Part shown: piece after piece, positions 23,861 through 36,179 of the stretch
Numbering within the stretch: position 1 is the stretch's first letter
Layout of the letters: each line of letters begins with the position of its first letter
Source of the DNA: Macrotis lagotis
Taxonomy: Eukaryota > Chordata > Mammalia > Peramelemorphia > Peramelidae
Direction of reading: 5' to 3'
NCBI RefSeq assembly: GCF_037893015.1
Contig: NC_133660.1
Coordinates: 167,030,363-167,094,362, forward strand
Length of the DNA: 64,000 nucleotides
The notes under the pieces: generated by a model
Told to the model about the DNA's origin: nothing
Seen by the model: the letters and a program-made list of their open reading frames with translations, nothing else
The model's database searches: none
Position numbers and translations under genes: made by a program

Positions 23861-24052
23861 AAATTTGACTCACTTCTAAAGTACTAATAATCCACAAGAA
23901 TTCCTAATTAGAGGCCAATTTTTGCTTGACATTTTTTACAGTCTGGAAGAGTCTCTAGCTTCATACCTCAACTCACGGATTATCTTCTGCCATGGCCTGC
24001 AGATCACAGCTCCCTGGGCAGCCCTTTACTGCTTCACCAAGTCCCACTTAGG

Positions 24053-24160
24053 TGTTACTAGTCCCCAGCCCAGTGTGAGGGAGGTTGGTGGGCTTCCCAT
24101 TTTGAGAAGAGTCAGTTCTGGAATCCTTCATTTCTTTTTAAACAGGTCAAATAAAAGGGC
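24053..24160 (+). repeat. Second copy of the 21890 repeat
   Basis: Direct-orientation match to 21898-21999. This copy has a single unit where the other has a tandem pair. Confidence 0.7.
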
Positions 24161-24294
24161 CTTATTGCTTTCAGCACTGAATGCTTTAGCAAATTTTTCT
24201 GGAATGTAAATTGGCCCAGAATTAAGTATTGATGGCTGGAATATAGTTCTAAGAAACTGGAAAGCATTGTTTATTACCCCACCACCACCCTTTC

Positions 24295-24307
24295 ACCCCC
24301 CCCCCCC
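24295..24307. repeat. C-run
   Basis: Short homopolymer in unassigned intergenic sequence (24161-24730). Confidence 0.9.
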
Positions 24308-24749
24308 ATTCCAAATATCTTTTAAAACTTTTTTTTTATTTTTTACTGGTATTTTACTGGTGATACTTTTAAGTCTAAAATATACATGTACTAGCTGTCT
24401 GTGCCTTTGTATTGATTGTCCACCATACCCAGAATGTTTTTCTCATTTGATAAAGCTAAAGTCTCCAGATATCAGGAAAAGGACTCACCTTTTGGGAAAA
24501 CTGCTGGGAAAAATGAATAGCAGTCTGGAATATATTAGGTTTAGATCCAAAAAGTAATTTCTTCCTTTCTCTTTGCAGCAAATGAGTACTCTAACCTGAT
24601 ACAAAAAGTCACATCAGCAAATAGAGTAAGGAAATTACCTTTCAAATCTGTGGATAGAATACAGGATGACAAGTGATAGGATTGATCACACAGGATAAAA
24701 TGAACAATTCTGATTATGGGAAAATTAAAGTTCATATAAATTAATAAAA

Positions 24750-25574
24750 ATTGGAAAACAATTGAGAAAAAAATCTTTTCAAGAAGTTTTTTCTGATAAT
24801 GTACTTATTTTCAAGATAAAGGAAAGGAACTGATTGAAATTTATAAGATGGGAATCATTCCCCAGCAAATAAGTGGTCAAAGAATATGAAGAGGCAGGGG
24901 TGGCTAGGTGGCGCAGTGGATAAAGCACCGACCCTGGAGTCGAGGACCTGGGTTCAAATCTGGTCTCACACTTAATAATTACCTAGCTGTGTGGCCTTGG
25001 GCAAGCCACTTAACCCCATTTGCCTTTTAAAAAACCTAAAAAAAAATTTAAAAAAATGAAGAGGCATTTTCAAATAAATGTAAACCAGCAATAATCATTT
25101 TTAAAAATGCTCAATAATAAAGAAATACAAATTAAAGCACCTATTAGAATGTAAAGGTGACAAAAGAGGAAAAAGATGGGACTGTAGGAAAACAAGTATT
25201 GTAGATCTGTGATTTGGTCCCCAAAAGTTACCAGACTGACCATACCTTTTGATGTAGCTCTATCATTACCAGGTCTATACCCCAATGAAATAAAGAAAAA
25301 AAGATCCATTTGAACAAAAATAGTTTTAGTTCTTTTCTTCAAAGTCAAAAATTGGAAGCTATTAGGGTGCCCTCCTTTTGGGATATGGCTAAATATATTG
25401 TGGTATGTGAATATAATGGAATATTACTGCACCACAAGAAATGATGAAATGGACAATTTCAGAGAAAATTTAGAATACCCCTATGAAGTGATGTGATGTG
25501 AGATGAGCATAAAACTAGCACAAGATAATTTTATTATGTTATTACAAAAGATCAAATGATCTTGAGCCCATAAG
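24750..25574 (+). mobile_element. Old L1 ORF2 C-terminal/3' remnant
   Basis: Sense orientation. AAGTGGTCAAAGAATATGAAGAGG..AACCAGCAATAATC and AGAAATACAAATTAAAGCACC follow the L1 ORF2 C-terminus; TATTGTGGTATGTGAATATAATGGAATATTACTG follows further on. It is decayed and split by the SINE at 24897. Confidence 0.65.
24897..25055 (+). mobile_element. CORE-SINE inserted in L1 remnant
   Basis: Flanked by ATGAAGAGGCA (24886-24896 and 25056-25066), a clear target-site duplication cut from the host L1 sequence. Confidence 0.94.
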
Positions 25575-25584
25575 AATAAAGATG

Positions 25585-25703
25585 GGGGCAGCTGGGTGGC
25601 ACAGTGGATAGAGCACCAGCCCTGGAGTCAGGAGGACCTGTGACCTCAGACACTTAATTGGCTAGGTGTGTGACCTTGGGCATTGCCTTAAATTAAAAAA
25701 AAA
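25585..25703 (+). mobile_element. CORE-SINE, internally shortened
   Basis: GGGGCAGCTGGGTGGCACAG to a poly(A) tail, flanked by AATAAAGATG (25575-25584 and 25704-25713). The B-box region is deleted (ACCTGTGACCTCAGACAC). Confidence 0.9.
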
Positions 25704-25713
25704 AATAAAGATG

Positions 25714-26519
25714 AAACATGCTACTTACCTCCTACCAGAGAGGTGATGGATTTAAAATGCAGAAAAGAGGTATTTTTTAGCATAGTTGTTTTGCTGAATT
25801 ATGTAGATATATGTTGAGGGATTTTTTTAAAAAAATTACCCAACAGAGTGTTAAAGTAGTGCGAGGGATAGTTAATAAAAATATTGGTTACTTGCAAAAT
25901 TAAATTAAAATGTTTACACACATACACACACACACAGTGCCCTTTGCAAACACGCAAGAATATATTTCTTATACAATTTCACTCCTTTTTTTTGTATGTG
26001 TAGTATTTAGATCTATTTGTGTTACATAAAAACTACTCATTAAAAATTTGTTAATTGATTGACCAGAGTAGGACTGGGGGCTGACACTAAGCCAGAACTC
26101 TCTGTAAATGCAATTTTTAAAAGAGAACGTGTAAGTCTGTGTATTTTTAAATTATTGACAAGTAATATGTCTTAAGTAGACGATCCAAGGAAATAATATA
26201 ATTTCCTATTTATTTTATCATTTGCTAAAAACTTTAAATGAGCAATAATTATTGTATTATACCAGTTTAAATAAAGATTTTTCTGTAGTTTCTTTTCCTC
26301 AAAAACCAAATTTTTTTTTTATGTAACAAGTTTAGAAAACTCCTAGACCATAGAAAACAAAGTACTTGAAAGGAAGATAGTAAAATGTACAGGAAATAAA
26401 ATGCCCAGGAATTTTTAGTCATGTGACAAAGTTGTTTTATCTGATTTTCACAACTTCAACCTCTACATATGCAGATAAAGCCTTTAAGGTACATCCTCTG
26501 GAGATGTACACTTTTAAAA
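25714..26519. other. Intergenic, unassigned
   Basis: AT-rich, with a short (CA)n run near 25917-25936. No repeat family was recognised. Confidence 0.4.
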
Positions 26520-27825
26520 GATAGTGGGTCCGAAAATGAGCAATGGAAGAGTAAAGGAAGAAAAAAAGCCTGAAATTACAAAAGATGTCATGAGGAAGAA
26601 AACTGAATTAAAGATCTTGAGTTTAAGCACATGCATCAATGGGGAAGATATTAATCACAGTTGGATAATATGACTTCTAGGTCAGGGAAGAGTCCAGGCA
26701 GCTATGGATAAACATTGCTTGAAACATGAAAATTAATGAGGCAGAGGACCCCTGTGTTCCCAAAGAAAAGAAGGAATCAGAGTATTCCTGAATAATTTTA
26801 AAGTTAAATAAGAATTATGAAAATGGTGGCCTATACAGCAGAAATAATTGACAGATTAGAAAACTTGAGTCTATAGTGACAAGTCTCACCAAGAAACAAA
26901 AGAGAGAAAAACTGATTGGAAATACAAATATAAGCGAAGAGCAATTTAGGAGAAGAGATGCAAAAAGAATAACATTAAAAAAAAACTAGGATCACCACAC
27001 AAATATAATACAATGATTGAGAATGAAGAGATAATTTGAGGAATATGGGTATCCCTGAAAGAAGGGAACGAGTTAAAAACAATGCCATAATTAGAGATAA
27101 TATATAAAAAATCCAGCTCTTCTGATGAATACAGAAAACAAAGTGCCAATTGAAAGAATTCATAGATTGTGTCCAAGGAGGAAACAAAAAATTCTGTAAA
27201 TTCTAAGACATCTCTTGGTTAAATTTATTCCAAAGACAAGCAACAGTTTAAATTTAAAGAAAAGGGAGTTCAAATAACAATTCTGTGCCTATCTGAAACT
27301 ACAAGAAGGAATGGAATACTGGTTCTGAAAAGAAAGAAGCTCAAGATACCACCCAAGGTGACATTCTGTAAAGTTGAACCTAATCATTAATGGCGGGGGG
27401 GGGGGGGGGGGGAGGATGGAGGACATTGAATTAAAAAAAAAACCCTACAATATTCTAAGAATTCCTAGAAAGAAAATCAGACCTTGGAAAATACCATCTA
27501 CATCCAGAGAAGAATCTATCAAGTCTGAATGCATACTAAAGCTTACTACTTTCAATTTTTAAAATTTATGAGTTTTTCCCCACTCATGGTTTCTTCCCTT
27601 TATATTCCGATTCTTCTTTCATAACATGATTAATATGAAAACATTAATTTTCATTATAGTTATACATGTATGACATTAGAGTGTTCTCTGTCAGGAGGAG
27701 GGGGAACAGGGGAGGGAAGAGGGAAGGAGAAAAATGTGAACATCAAAATCTTACAAAAAATGACAAGCCTATCTTTACATGTCGTTGGAAAAATAAAGAT
27801 ATTATTTTTAAAAAAGAAAAATGAA
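26520..27825 (+). mobile_element. HAL1/L1 ORF1-to-3' UTR element
   Basis: Sense orientation. An A-rich ORF1-like part shows GGAATATGGGTATCCCTGAA (an 'RIxGIPE' RRM start) near 27040 and a C-terminal domain near 27210-27300. This passes into a marsupial L1 3' UTR (CATCTACATCCAGAGAAGAA near 27495, CCCCACTCATGGTTTCTTCCC near 27578) and ends in an AATAAAGATATT/A-rich tail near 27795. No ORF2 lies between, so the layout is HAL1-like, as at 7755 but in the other orientation. Many stops. Confidence 0.65.
27394..27412. repeat. G-run
   Basis: About 19 Gs within the HAL1-like element. Confidence 0.95.
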
Positions 27826-27849
27826 ATAAAATGAAATAAAATCAGACCT

Positions 27850-29562
27850 GAAGAAATGGAGGAAAGTATTAACCTAACTCAGAACATTAAACGTGAATAA
27901 TTTGAATAATCCAATAAAAATAGCAAGAAATTTGATAAGAAAACAAAACCCCATAGTCTCTTATGTACAAGAAATAGATTAAAAACAACAAAAGCATACA
28001 TAAAATAAGAATGAGGAACTAGAAATATTTACTATGCATCAAGTGAAAAAGGGTGTGGTGGGGTTATAATCAAGTTATCAGACAAAATAAAAAAATGTAA
28101 AATATCACAAGGAATAAACAAGGAAAATATATTATGCTTAAAAGAACCATAGGTGACAAATCAACATCAGTATTAAACTTATGTGCTTGAAATGTCTTAA
28201 TATCCAAAATTCATAAAGGAAAAATTAGTTTCACTTCAAGAAAATAGACAATATTGACAGGAGATTTTAATATCTATCTCAGGTTTGGATTAAACCAGTA
28301 GACAAAAAAATAGGGAGAATATAGAGTGGAATAAATTGTTGGAGAAACTAGAGCCAAAAAACTTATGGATATTCTAAATGGAAATGATAAAATATATATT
28401 ATATACATACATATTTAACTACATATATGCATATATGATATGTTATATGTGTATATAAATAGAAACATATATGTGTGTATATATACACACAAATATATGT
28501 GAATATATATGTATTAGGACCACATGAAATTTTTGCAAAAATGTACCACGTATTAGAGCACAGAAATATTGTAAACAAATGCAATAAGGAAGTTCTTTTA
28601 TACATCTTTTACAGTCTATAATGAAATAAAGAAAATAATCGGTTCAGGGACTGTAAATAAAAGACATATAACCAAGTGGAAACTTAACAATGAAATCCTA
28701 AGTAATGACTGAGTAAAATAACAAGTCATAGAAAGAATTGATACTTAGATGAAAGAAAACTATTATAATGGAATAATATACCCAAATTTCTGGGACACAA
28801 TGAAAGTAGTCCCCAGGGAAAGAAATTAATGAACTGAATAAGCATTTAAAAAATTATAAATCACCTAAAAATTATAAATCCAAAAAATAAACAAATGTAA
28901 AACAAGCACATGTGGGAAATCTCAAACTATAAAAACCTAAAATAATAAAATCTGATTCTTTAAAATAAACCAAAAAAATTTATAAACCTCTATCTAATCT
29001 CATTAAAAAGAAGAGGGTAGAAAAATAACAAAATAGTAAAGTCAACAAAATCGGAAGAGATAAAAAGATTTATTAGAACCTATTATACACAGTTACTTGC
29101 TAACAAAATGAAGAGGCATTTCTTCAAAAATTTAAACTATCCAAAGACCAAATAGAGATTTTATATAATTCAGTTTCAGAAAAAGAAAATAGAACTGGTT
29201 ACAAAAGAAACAGTAAAGAAAAATCTTTCAGGTTCTGATGGCATCATAAAATTCTATCAAACTTTCAAAGAGCAATCAGTACTTATACTATACAAATTGT
29301 TTTCAAAAATAGAGAAAGAAAGCATTGAACCAGATTCCTTTTATAGTCCTAAAACCTAAGACAGGGAAGGATGAGTTACAAAAAGAGAACTATAAATCAA
29401 TATCATTAATAAATATCACTTCAAAATTTTTAAATAAAAATCCTGTCAAAGAGAAAAGTTATTCATCTAAGAAATCATTTTTTAAGATCAAGTTAGATTT
29501 ATCCCAGGTACAAGGATGGTTCAACATTAGGAAAGCAATTAGCATAATTAATCATAAACATT
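27850..29562 (+). mobile_element. L1 ORF2 fragment up to the reverse-transcriptase start
   Basis: Sense-strand L1 ORF2 remnant with many stops. The linker region (SGSDGIIKFYQTFKEQ near 29235-29280) and the start of the RT domain are recognisable (KPKTGKDELQKENYKSISLI and VQGWFNIRKAI within 29325-29560). It contains an ATAC/ATGT microsatellite at 28393-28515 and breaks off abruptly at 29562. Confidence 0.8.
28393..28515. repeat. (AT/AC)-rich microsatellite
   Basis: Imperfect ATAT/ATAC/ATGT array inside L1-derived sequence. Confidence 0.85.
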
Positions 29563-30420
29563 TTTGTACATTAAGGGCATTTTCTTCTTTCTTTGATTAC
29601 TTATGGCCAAGTAGTGGTATAGCTGGGTCTACCGGTTTTAGGAAGTGTGTAACTCCAAAATTTCTTTCCAAAATGGTTATAGTTATTCACAGGTCCACCA
29701 ATTGTGCCTCAGTGTTCCCATTTCCCTCAAGTACCTCTGTTATTGATAACTTCTTTTTTTTTTGGTTAACTACTCTAATGGGCATAAAATATAATCTCAG
29801 AATTTCTTTAGTTTTCATTTTTCTGATTAGTTGAGATTTAGAGCATTTTTTTTCATATGGTTAAAATTTGATTGGGTGTTTCTTTTTAGAATTGTCAATA
29901 TACTTAGACCATTTATCATTTGAGGAATGATTAAATTTTGTGTAAGTTTGAATCAGTTTCTTATATCTTTAGAAATGAGACTTTTGTCAGAGAGTTTTGC
30001 TGAATAGATCGCCCCCAAGTTGTTTCCCTTTTAATCTTAGTTCTGTCAAATTTGTATACAATTTTTTAGATTTTTTGTAATCAATATTGTCCATTTTGTC
30101 TTTTGTAATCCTCTCTATTTCTTACTTGGTCATGAACTTTTCTCCTATTCATCTATCTGACATGTAATTTTCTCTATGATTCTCTAATCTGTATTTTATG
30201 TGACCTTTTATATCTAGGACTCATACTCATTTGGAACTTATCTTGGCATGGATAAGGGGTATTTGTCTAAATCTAATTTCTCCCCTAACTATGAAATTTT
30301 CTAGCATTTTTATTGTCAAATAATGAGGCCTTATCAAATAAATAGGATCTTTGTATTTATCAAATTCTAAGGTCCTAGATACATTTACTTCTGAATATTG
30401 TGTTCCAATGATTAATCTCG
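29563..30420 (-). mobile_element. L1 ORF2 C-terminal fragment, opposite orientation
   Basis: Antisense L1 ORF2. From left it runs from the 'PFDPAIPLLG' region (AAGTAGTGGTATAGCTGGGTC) through CTACTCTAATGGGCATAAAATATAATCTCAG to CAATATTGTCCATTTTGTCTTTTG and TTCTCCTATTCATCTA. It has no 3' UTR of its own and meets the sense L1 fragment head-on at 29562/29563. Confidence 0.75.
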
Positions 30421-30424
30421 ATTT

Positions 30425-31293
30425 TAAAAAATATTTTATTTATTTGTTTTTTCAACTACATGCAATGGCAGTTTTCACCAATCATTTTTACTGTAATGTT
30501 CTGATTCTACATTTTTCTCCCCCCCACTTTTTTTTTGACAGAATGCAATCTGACATTGACTCTACACTTATAATCATGCTAAACAATAGTTCCATATTGA
30601 TCATGTTGTGAGAGAAGAATCAAATCCAACTGGAAGAAAGAAAACATCAGAGAGAAAAAAGAATGACATAATATATAAGGCAACTTTCAAAAATTGAAGA
30701 TAATAAGCTTTATTCTTCATCCAAACTCCACAGTTCCTTCTCTGGATATGGATGGTATTTTACAACACAAATCCTTCAAAATTATTTTTGATTATTGTGC
30801 TGCTGAAATGAACAAATCTATCATTATCATCATCCCATGTTATTGTTAATGTGTACCATGTTCTTCTGGTTATGCTCACTTCACTCAGCATCAATTCATG
30901 AAAGTCTCTCCAGATTTTTCTGAAATTCTGTCCCTCATTTCTTATAGAACAATAGTGTTTCATCACATAGAAATACCACAATTTGTTCAGTCATTTCCCC
31001 AATTGATGGGCAGCCCCTCAATTTCCAATTCTTTGTCACTATAGAAAGGTTGCTATGAATATTTTTGTATGTGTGGGAATTTTTACCCTTTTTCATGATC
31101 TCTTTAGGATACAGACCCAATAGTGGTATTGTTGGATAAGGGTATGCACATTTTTATTGCTCTTTGGACCTAATTCCAAATTGTTCTCCTCAAAGGTTGG
31201 ATCAGTTCACAACTCCACCAACAATGCATTAGTTAGTATCCCAGTTTTCCCATATCCCCTCTAACACTGATTCTTTTCCTTAGTGTGAGGCAG
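30425..31293 (-). mobile_element. L1 3' end (ORF2 C-terminus plus 3' UTR)
   Basis: Reverse strand: TMWYFYVMKHYCSIRNEGQ-type sequence and WYTLTITWDDD within 30760-30981, a more N-terminal piece (MGLYPKEIMKKGKN) in another frame at 30935-31120, then a 3' UTR with the A-rich end at about 30428. It is broken by frameshifts and continues beyond the SINE at 31322. Confidence 0.88.
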
Positions 31294-31321
31294 AATTTCA
31301 GGGGATTAATCTCTAATTTTA

Positions 31322-31476
31322 TTTTATTATTTTTTTTTTGCAAGGCAAACGGGTTAATGGGTTAAGTGGCTTGCTCAAGGCCACACAACTAGGTAATTAT
31401 TAAGTGTCTGAGACCAGATTTGAACCCAGGTACTCCAGGGCCGGTGCTTTATCCACTACGCCACCTAGCCGCCCCT
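31322..31476 (-). mobile_element. CORE-SINE with a long target-site duplication
   Basis: Antisense copy inserted in L1-derived sequence. The flanks 31294-31321 and 31477-31504 are identical over 28 bases. Confidence 0.95.
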
Positions 31477-31504
31477 AATTTCAGGGGATTAATCTCTAAT
31501 TTTA

Positions 31505-31990
31505 ATGAGCACCAAATTGTTTTAAGGTAATTATTGCTTTGTAATATCTCAGTTTGACTCCTTTTGTTCCCATTTCCTTTCATTACTTTTTCTTGAAATA
31601 ATGAAAATTTCCTCTAAGTGAAGTTTATCATTATTTTTCTAATTCTAGAAAGTAAATCCTTAACAGTATGACTGATATGAAACTGAGTAAGCCACTTTTA
31701 TCATATTGTCTTGTCCTTCCAATGAACTGATATTCTCCCAAGTATTTAGGTCTGTTTTATATCTGTAATTAGTTGCTTATAGTTGCATTTATATCATCCT
31801 TGCACATATCTTAGAAGGTGGATTCAAGTTTTTTATATGTTATTATATTATTTTATATATTACTGAATAAAACATTATATATCATTATATGATATATAGT
31901 AATTTAAAATGGAATTTCCATTTCCATTTCTTCTAGTTTGATTTTATTGGTATTATTTAGGGATGTTGACTATTTTTGTAGATAGACTGC
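31505..31990 (-). mobile_element. L1 ORF2 internal fragment
   Basis: Antisense pattern of mid-ORF2: CTTCCAATGAACTGATATTC, AGTATTTAGGTCTGTTTTATATC and TTCTAGTTTGATTTTATTGG..GGGATGTTGACTATTTTTGTAG. Decayed. It closes the L1 nest that starts at 22883. Confidence 0.6.
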
Positions 31991-32454
31991 TACTGCTGTT
32001 GCTAGCTTCTGAACTTTTTTCTTTTTTGGTGTATCACCTAGGACTTTCCCACCTGGGATTGCCACTCCTGTGCAGGTCTCCTTTTGAGTCCATTCTGTGG
32101 CTAGTTCTGTGACTTGGAACTGCCTTATAAAAAGCTAGAGATGAACAAAGCATTGATTCATCATTAATATGGTCCATAGCTAATGTCTTAAGGAACATCT
32201 GGAAGGAGAAAAGACTTTAGAGGCTTAATATTTCCGGAGCTGTGAATTGCCTTTGTTATATGTATTCTCTGCAAGTTTGCCTCACTACAACTGTGCTTTA
32301 AGTTTATGTCTTTCTTTTCTCCCATCCTAGAATCTAGGAGTATTTGTGGAAAGAGGTTCTTTTAACCTATAGTAAGAAATCCTTTATAATTATTGTTCTC
32401 ATTACCCATTTCCTAAAGTAAATGCCTGGCTGATTGTTAAGAAGCACACAAGCT

Positions 32455-32720
32455 AGTTTTAGGAAGATAATTGCTTAAAAATTACAACTCTGAAAGTAGT
32501 ATATTCCCCTTGGGATGTGATCCACCAGAGCCAGTATAAAGTGTCAGGGTAGGAGTATTTTAGAACTAGCTTGAATTGGCTTGTGTGAGAAAATTGTTAA
32601 TTCTGTATTTATGTCTTGGAAAACAGCAAACAGTACAAATTAGGACTTGGTCTATTGTTTTGTTGAGAGTCTAGACTAAAGAGAGTGATATGGAATATGT
32701 TAATAATGCAGATTAAGATT
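32455..32720 (+). repeat. Unclassified repeat, copy 1
   Basis: Shares ordered matches with 34050-34335: CTTGAATTGG, AAATTGTTAA, CTTG(G)AAAACAGCAAAC, AATTAGGACTT and AGAGTGATATGGAATAT. Family not identified; LTR or old DNA element are both possible. Confidence 0.6.
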
Positions 32721-34049
32721 AAAATAAAGTAAGTATATACACACAGACACACACATACACACACACACATTAGAGCTGGGTAGGGAGCAGAGGAACATAT
32801 GTTACGTTAAGTTTGTCTCTTGTCTAATTTTTTTTTTTGGTATGTGTTCCCTTTTGTCTTCTCTCTTATGACAATAATGGGTCTTGAAATTTTACTTTTA
32901 TTAGTTTTAAATAAATTTCCTCTCAAAAGATTATACCCCACCCTCATCTTGCCTATTTAAAATTCTTGGATTTTAATTATTATTCCTATTGGTTATTTGT
33001 TTGTTTTTCTGTACAATTCCTGTTCTGAATGCTACCTCCTCTGTGAAGCTTTCCCTTAACCTCTCAGAATTTTACTTTGCTCCTCTATAAAATGGGGATA
33101 CTTATCTAATATAATATTATGTTAAATTTGGACTGAATACATACTATTAGGCCCTAAGTCTTATGAATGTTCCAGGTTGTTTATTTTGGTATAGAGGTGG
33201 ATCATGTATAAGGATAAAACTAAGCTTAAACAATTTTTTTTCTGTAAATTATGCCATTTTATTTTGCTTTTCTTCAGAGTATTTCCTTAGTGAACTTTGA
33301 ATTAATACCATATTTCTCCATAAATTTAATCAACTTCTGTCTTTTTTTGGGGGGGGTTCAATAACCTTAGCTAGGTGATCAGAACTCTCTATATATGTTT
33401 TAAGCAAGGATTTCATTCCTTTTTTTTCCCAAATAAACTTAAATTATTTTAAAAGAATTTATATAGTTTTATCATAGAGGAAACATGGCATATAAATGGG
33501 ATAAGACTACATTTTTTAATGATCTTACAACAAAGATTTGTTATAAAAATTTTAATCTCATTTTTAATAACTACCTGATTTTTGTATTTGACTAAAATCA
33601 TGCAAAGAAAAATATATTTTAGTTCAATTGGTAAATTTACAGCTAAGTTTTCTCCCTTTCTTTCCCTAATATCAAGAGACCCTAATACAACTGAAAGTCA
33701 GGAAACTGGAGTTTTAATCCCCTCTGTATGTGATCTTTTTCATTTCACCTTTCTCAGCTTTAACCTCCTCATTTGTAAAATGAGAGGGTGGTACTAAGAT
33801 GATCTTAAGGGTGCCTCCTGTCACTAATTTCCTATATTTCAATGAAGTTTGTTGGATAAAGTTAAAAAAATTTTTAATTTAAATTTTAAGATATCAACTA
33901 ATAGAGACTAATTCCCAGAGGAAGGTTGTATTGTTTTTCATTTTTGTTATTTTGAAAGCTCATCTTAGCAAGTCTCTTCCATCCTTAATTATTCAGAGAG
34001 TAAATTGTCTATTTCTATACCTCCTCAACAACAAAAAAACTCCAAAACA
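32721..34049. other. Intergenic with minor repeats
   Basis: A (CA)n tract at 32737-32770, a short L2-like piece near 33010-33070 (CTACCTCCTCTGTGAAGCTTTCCC) and a MIR-like piece near 33690-33830. Otherwise nothing recognised. Confidence 0.45.
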
Positions 34050-34335
34050 TTCAAGGAAGATAATCACTTAAATGACTTCCCCCTAAAACTCTAAAAGTAG
34101 TAGATCCCCCTGGGGAATTCACCTTACCAGAACCAGTATGAAGTGTCTGAGTCTAGTTAAGGCAGGAGTGTTTTAGAGCCAGCTTGAATTGGTTTTCGAG
34201 AGACAATTGTTAAATTTTCAGGAAATGCATTTACATCTTGAAAAACAGCAAACTATCAAATTAGGACTTTTGTTGACTATCTAGACTTAAGAAAGTGATG
34301 TGGAATATTACTAACAGTGAGATCCATTGCAGGCT
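34050..34335 (+). repeat. Unclassified repeat, copy 2
   Basis: Direct-orientation relative of 32455-32720, by eye about three-quarters identical. Confidence 0.6.
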
Positions 34336-34464
34336 TCCTTAACCACCTCCACCAGGGGGCATAAAGTGGAAGACAAAGAAAGTGAAAAAACATACAGAAA
34401 GCCTTCTCAGCAGTTGTAGATTCATTGAGTTCCTAGGTTCCTATATGGAAGACTAATAGGGACT

Positions 34465-34560
34465 TTACAGACCATTGGCACAACCCAGTTTAACAGAGTA
34501 GGAGAGTGAGGTTAACTAACTTGCCCAAGGTCATAGAGAAAACTGAGTTGGAATGCCTAT
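34465..34560 (-). repeat. MIR fragment
   Basis: Antisense MIR: GGTTAACTAACTTGCCCAAGGTCA. A second MIR-like antisense fragment is at 34975-35095. Confidence 0.5.
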
Positions 34561-34702
34561 GAGTTGTTACCTCATTCCACCTCATCTCTCTAGCCTGTTT
34601 TTTGTATCAGACTGTTCCCATGCTTGGAAAACTCCTTGAGCTTCTCAGAATTCCTAGGATCCTTCTAGATTCAGCTTATGCATCACCTTATAATGAAATC
34701 TT

Positions 34703-34863
34703 TTTTATTTTTATTTTTAGGTTTTTGCAAGGCAAATGGGGTTAAGTGGCTTGCCCTCAAGGCCCCACAGCTAGGTAATTATTAAGTGTCTGAGACCGGA
34801 TTTGAACCCAGGTACTCCTGGCTTCAGGGCCGGTGCTTTATCCACTGTGCCACCTAGCTGCCC
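34703..34863 (-). mobile_element. CORE-SINE with target-site duplication
   Basis: Antisense copy flanked by CCTTATAATGAAATCTT (34686-34702) and the same 17 bases with one change (34864-34880). Confidence 0.93.
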
Positions 34864-35099
34864 CCTTATAATGACATCTTGCTTGATCTCTCCAGGTGCC
34901 CCCAATTATCTTAGGACTTTTATAGTAGATGGTACTTTTGATTTGCAAAGTGTATCATTTTATTCCCACAACTCTGGGAGGGAGGTACTAATCAGTTAAG
35001 AGACTTTCCCAGAGTCACTTGACTCTGAGATCAAATTTTAACTTAGGTCTTACTGATTCCAGTTCTAGCCCTCTATTCACTTTGCCTGCTAGGTGATGA

Positions 35100-35815
35100 A
35101 TAATTCGTCTCAGCGTTATTCCATTTAAACTCCTTTTGCTTTTTCATTGCAACTGCCTAGCTCTTAGGCCTGGTCTAAATATAGACATAATAGATGGGTG
35201 CTGTTCATTTTTTATCATCTTTTGTATTTTGGGGGTATTTGTTTTGTTTTCTCATTATTCTGAATCTCTGATCACTAAAACCCGATTCATGACCACATCT
35301 TGAAACCTCCAATACTTTGTGAATGTCACAGAAAACAATCCGTTCATGTGATCGAAGTAGTTCCACAGGCATTTGTGAGATGGACTAAAGAACCAGTGCT
35401 GAGAAGCTGAACCCTAATGTTCTTAGGTCAGGAAGAGTATGAGTTTGGTGAAACTTCCAATTCAGCAAATTTGAGTTTTTAGGGGGAGTTGGATAATGCA
35501 TACTTTTTCGAAAAGTTAATTATATTGCTGCAAAATCTTTTTACAAGTTGAGAGAAGGGATTTTTACAGTAATAATCGGGATCCAGGGTTGAACCTCTGA
35601 AAAATGGGTTAGACTAGATGATTGCCTTATTCCACAGTTGAAACTGCCTACACCTGATGCTCATTATGTCGGAAAGCACAGCATCATATTAATCCCTCCT
35701 TGGACTGAAAATGCTCTGCTTCTAATTGCCCCTGTTACTACTGGTGCCTGCCGTTACTTGGCTGCTTTGCGTAAGCTAGTAAGATCCGACTAAATCTAGA
35801 AATTCGTGCTCCAGG
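35100..35815. other. Upstream flank of CORIN
   Basis: No repeat family was recognised after the MIR fragment. This is the distal 5' flank of the CORIN CpG island and may hold regulatory sites that I cannot identify by eye. Confidence 0.4.
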
Positions 35816-35817
35816 TT

Positions 35818-35851
35818 GGAGTGTGTGTTTGTGTGTGTGTGTGTGTGTGTG
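35818..35851. repeat. (GT)n microsatellite
   Basis: GT array about 500 bases upstream of the CORIN start codon. Confidence 0.95.
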
Positions 35852-36179
35852 GCATTACTGGAGAGAAGGGTAGGTAGGGACAGTTTATGCAGCAGAAAGC
35901 ACCCCCCCCCCCACTGTGCTGCACGTTTCTCCTCTTCCTCAGTTTCCTCCCCTTCATCCCCGAGATGCGACCCTCGCAGTTCGCGGGGGCCTTTGGGTTT
36001 GGGGACTACTTCTAGAATTCTTTCTGCCCTTGGAGAATACCGAAGAGGCGGCGAATTTGAGTGTTTTCTTTTACAACCCTGGGGGGGGGGTTCTAGTCAT
36101 TAGAGGTCTGCTCAAAGTGGGAGGGGAAGAAGGAGGGGGTATCCCGACCTGGGAGGGGGAGGATCGGACAAAATGAGCC

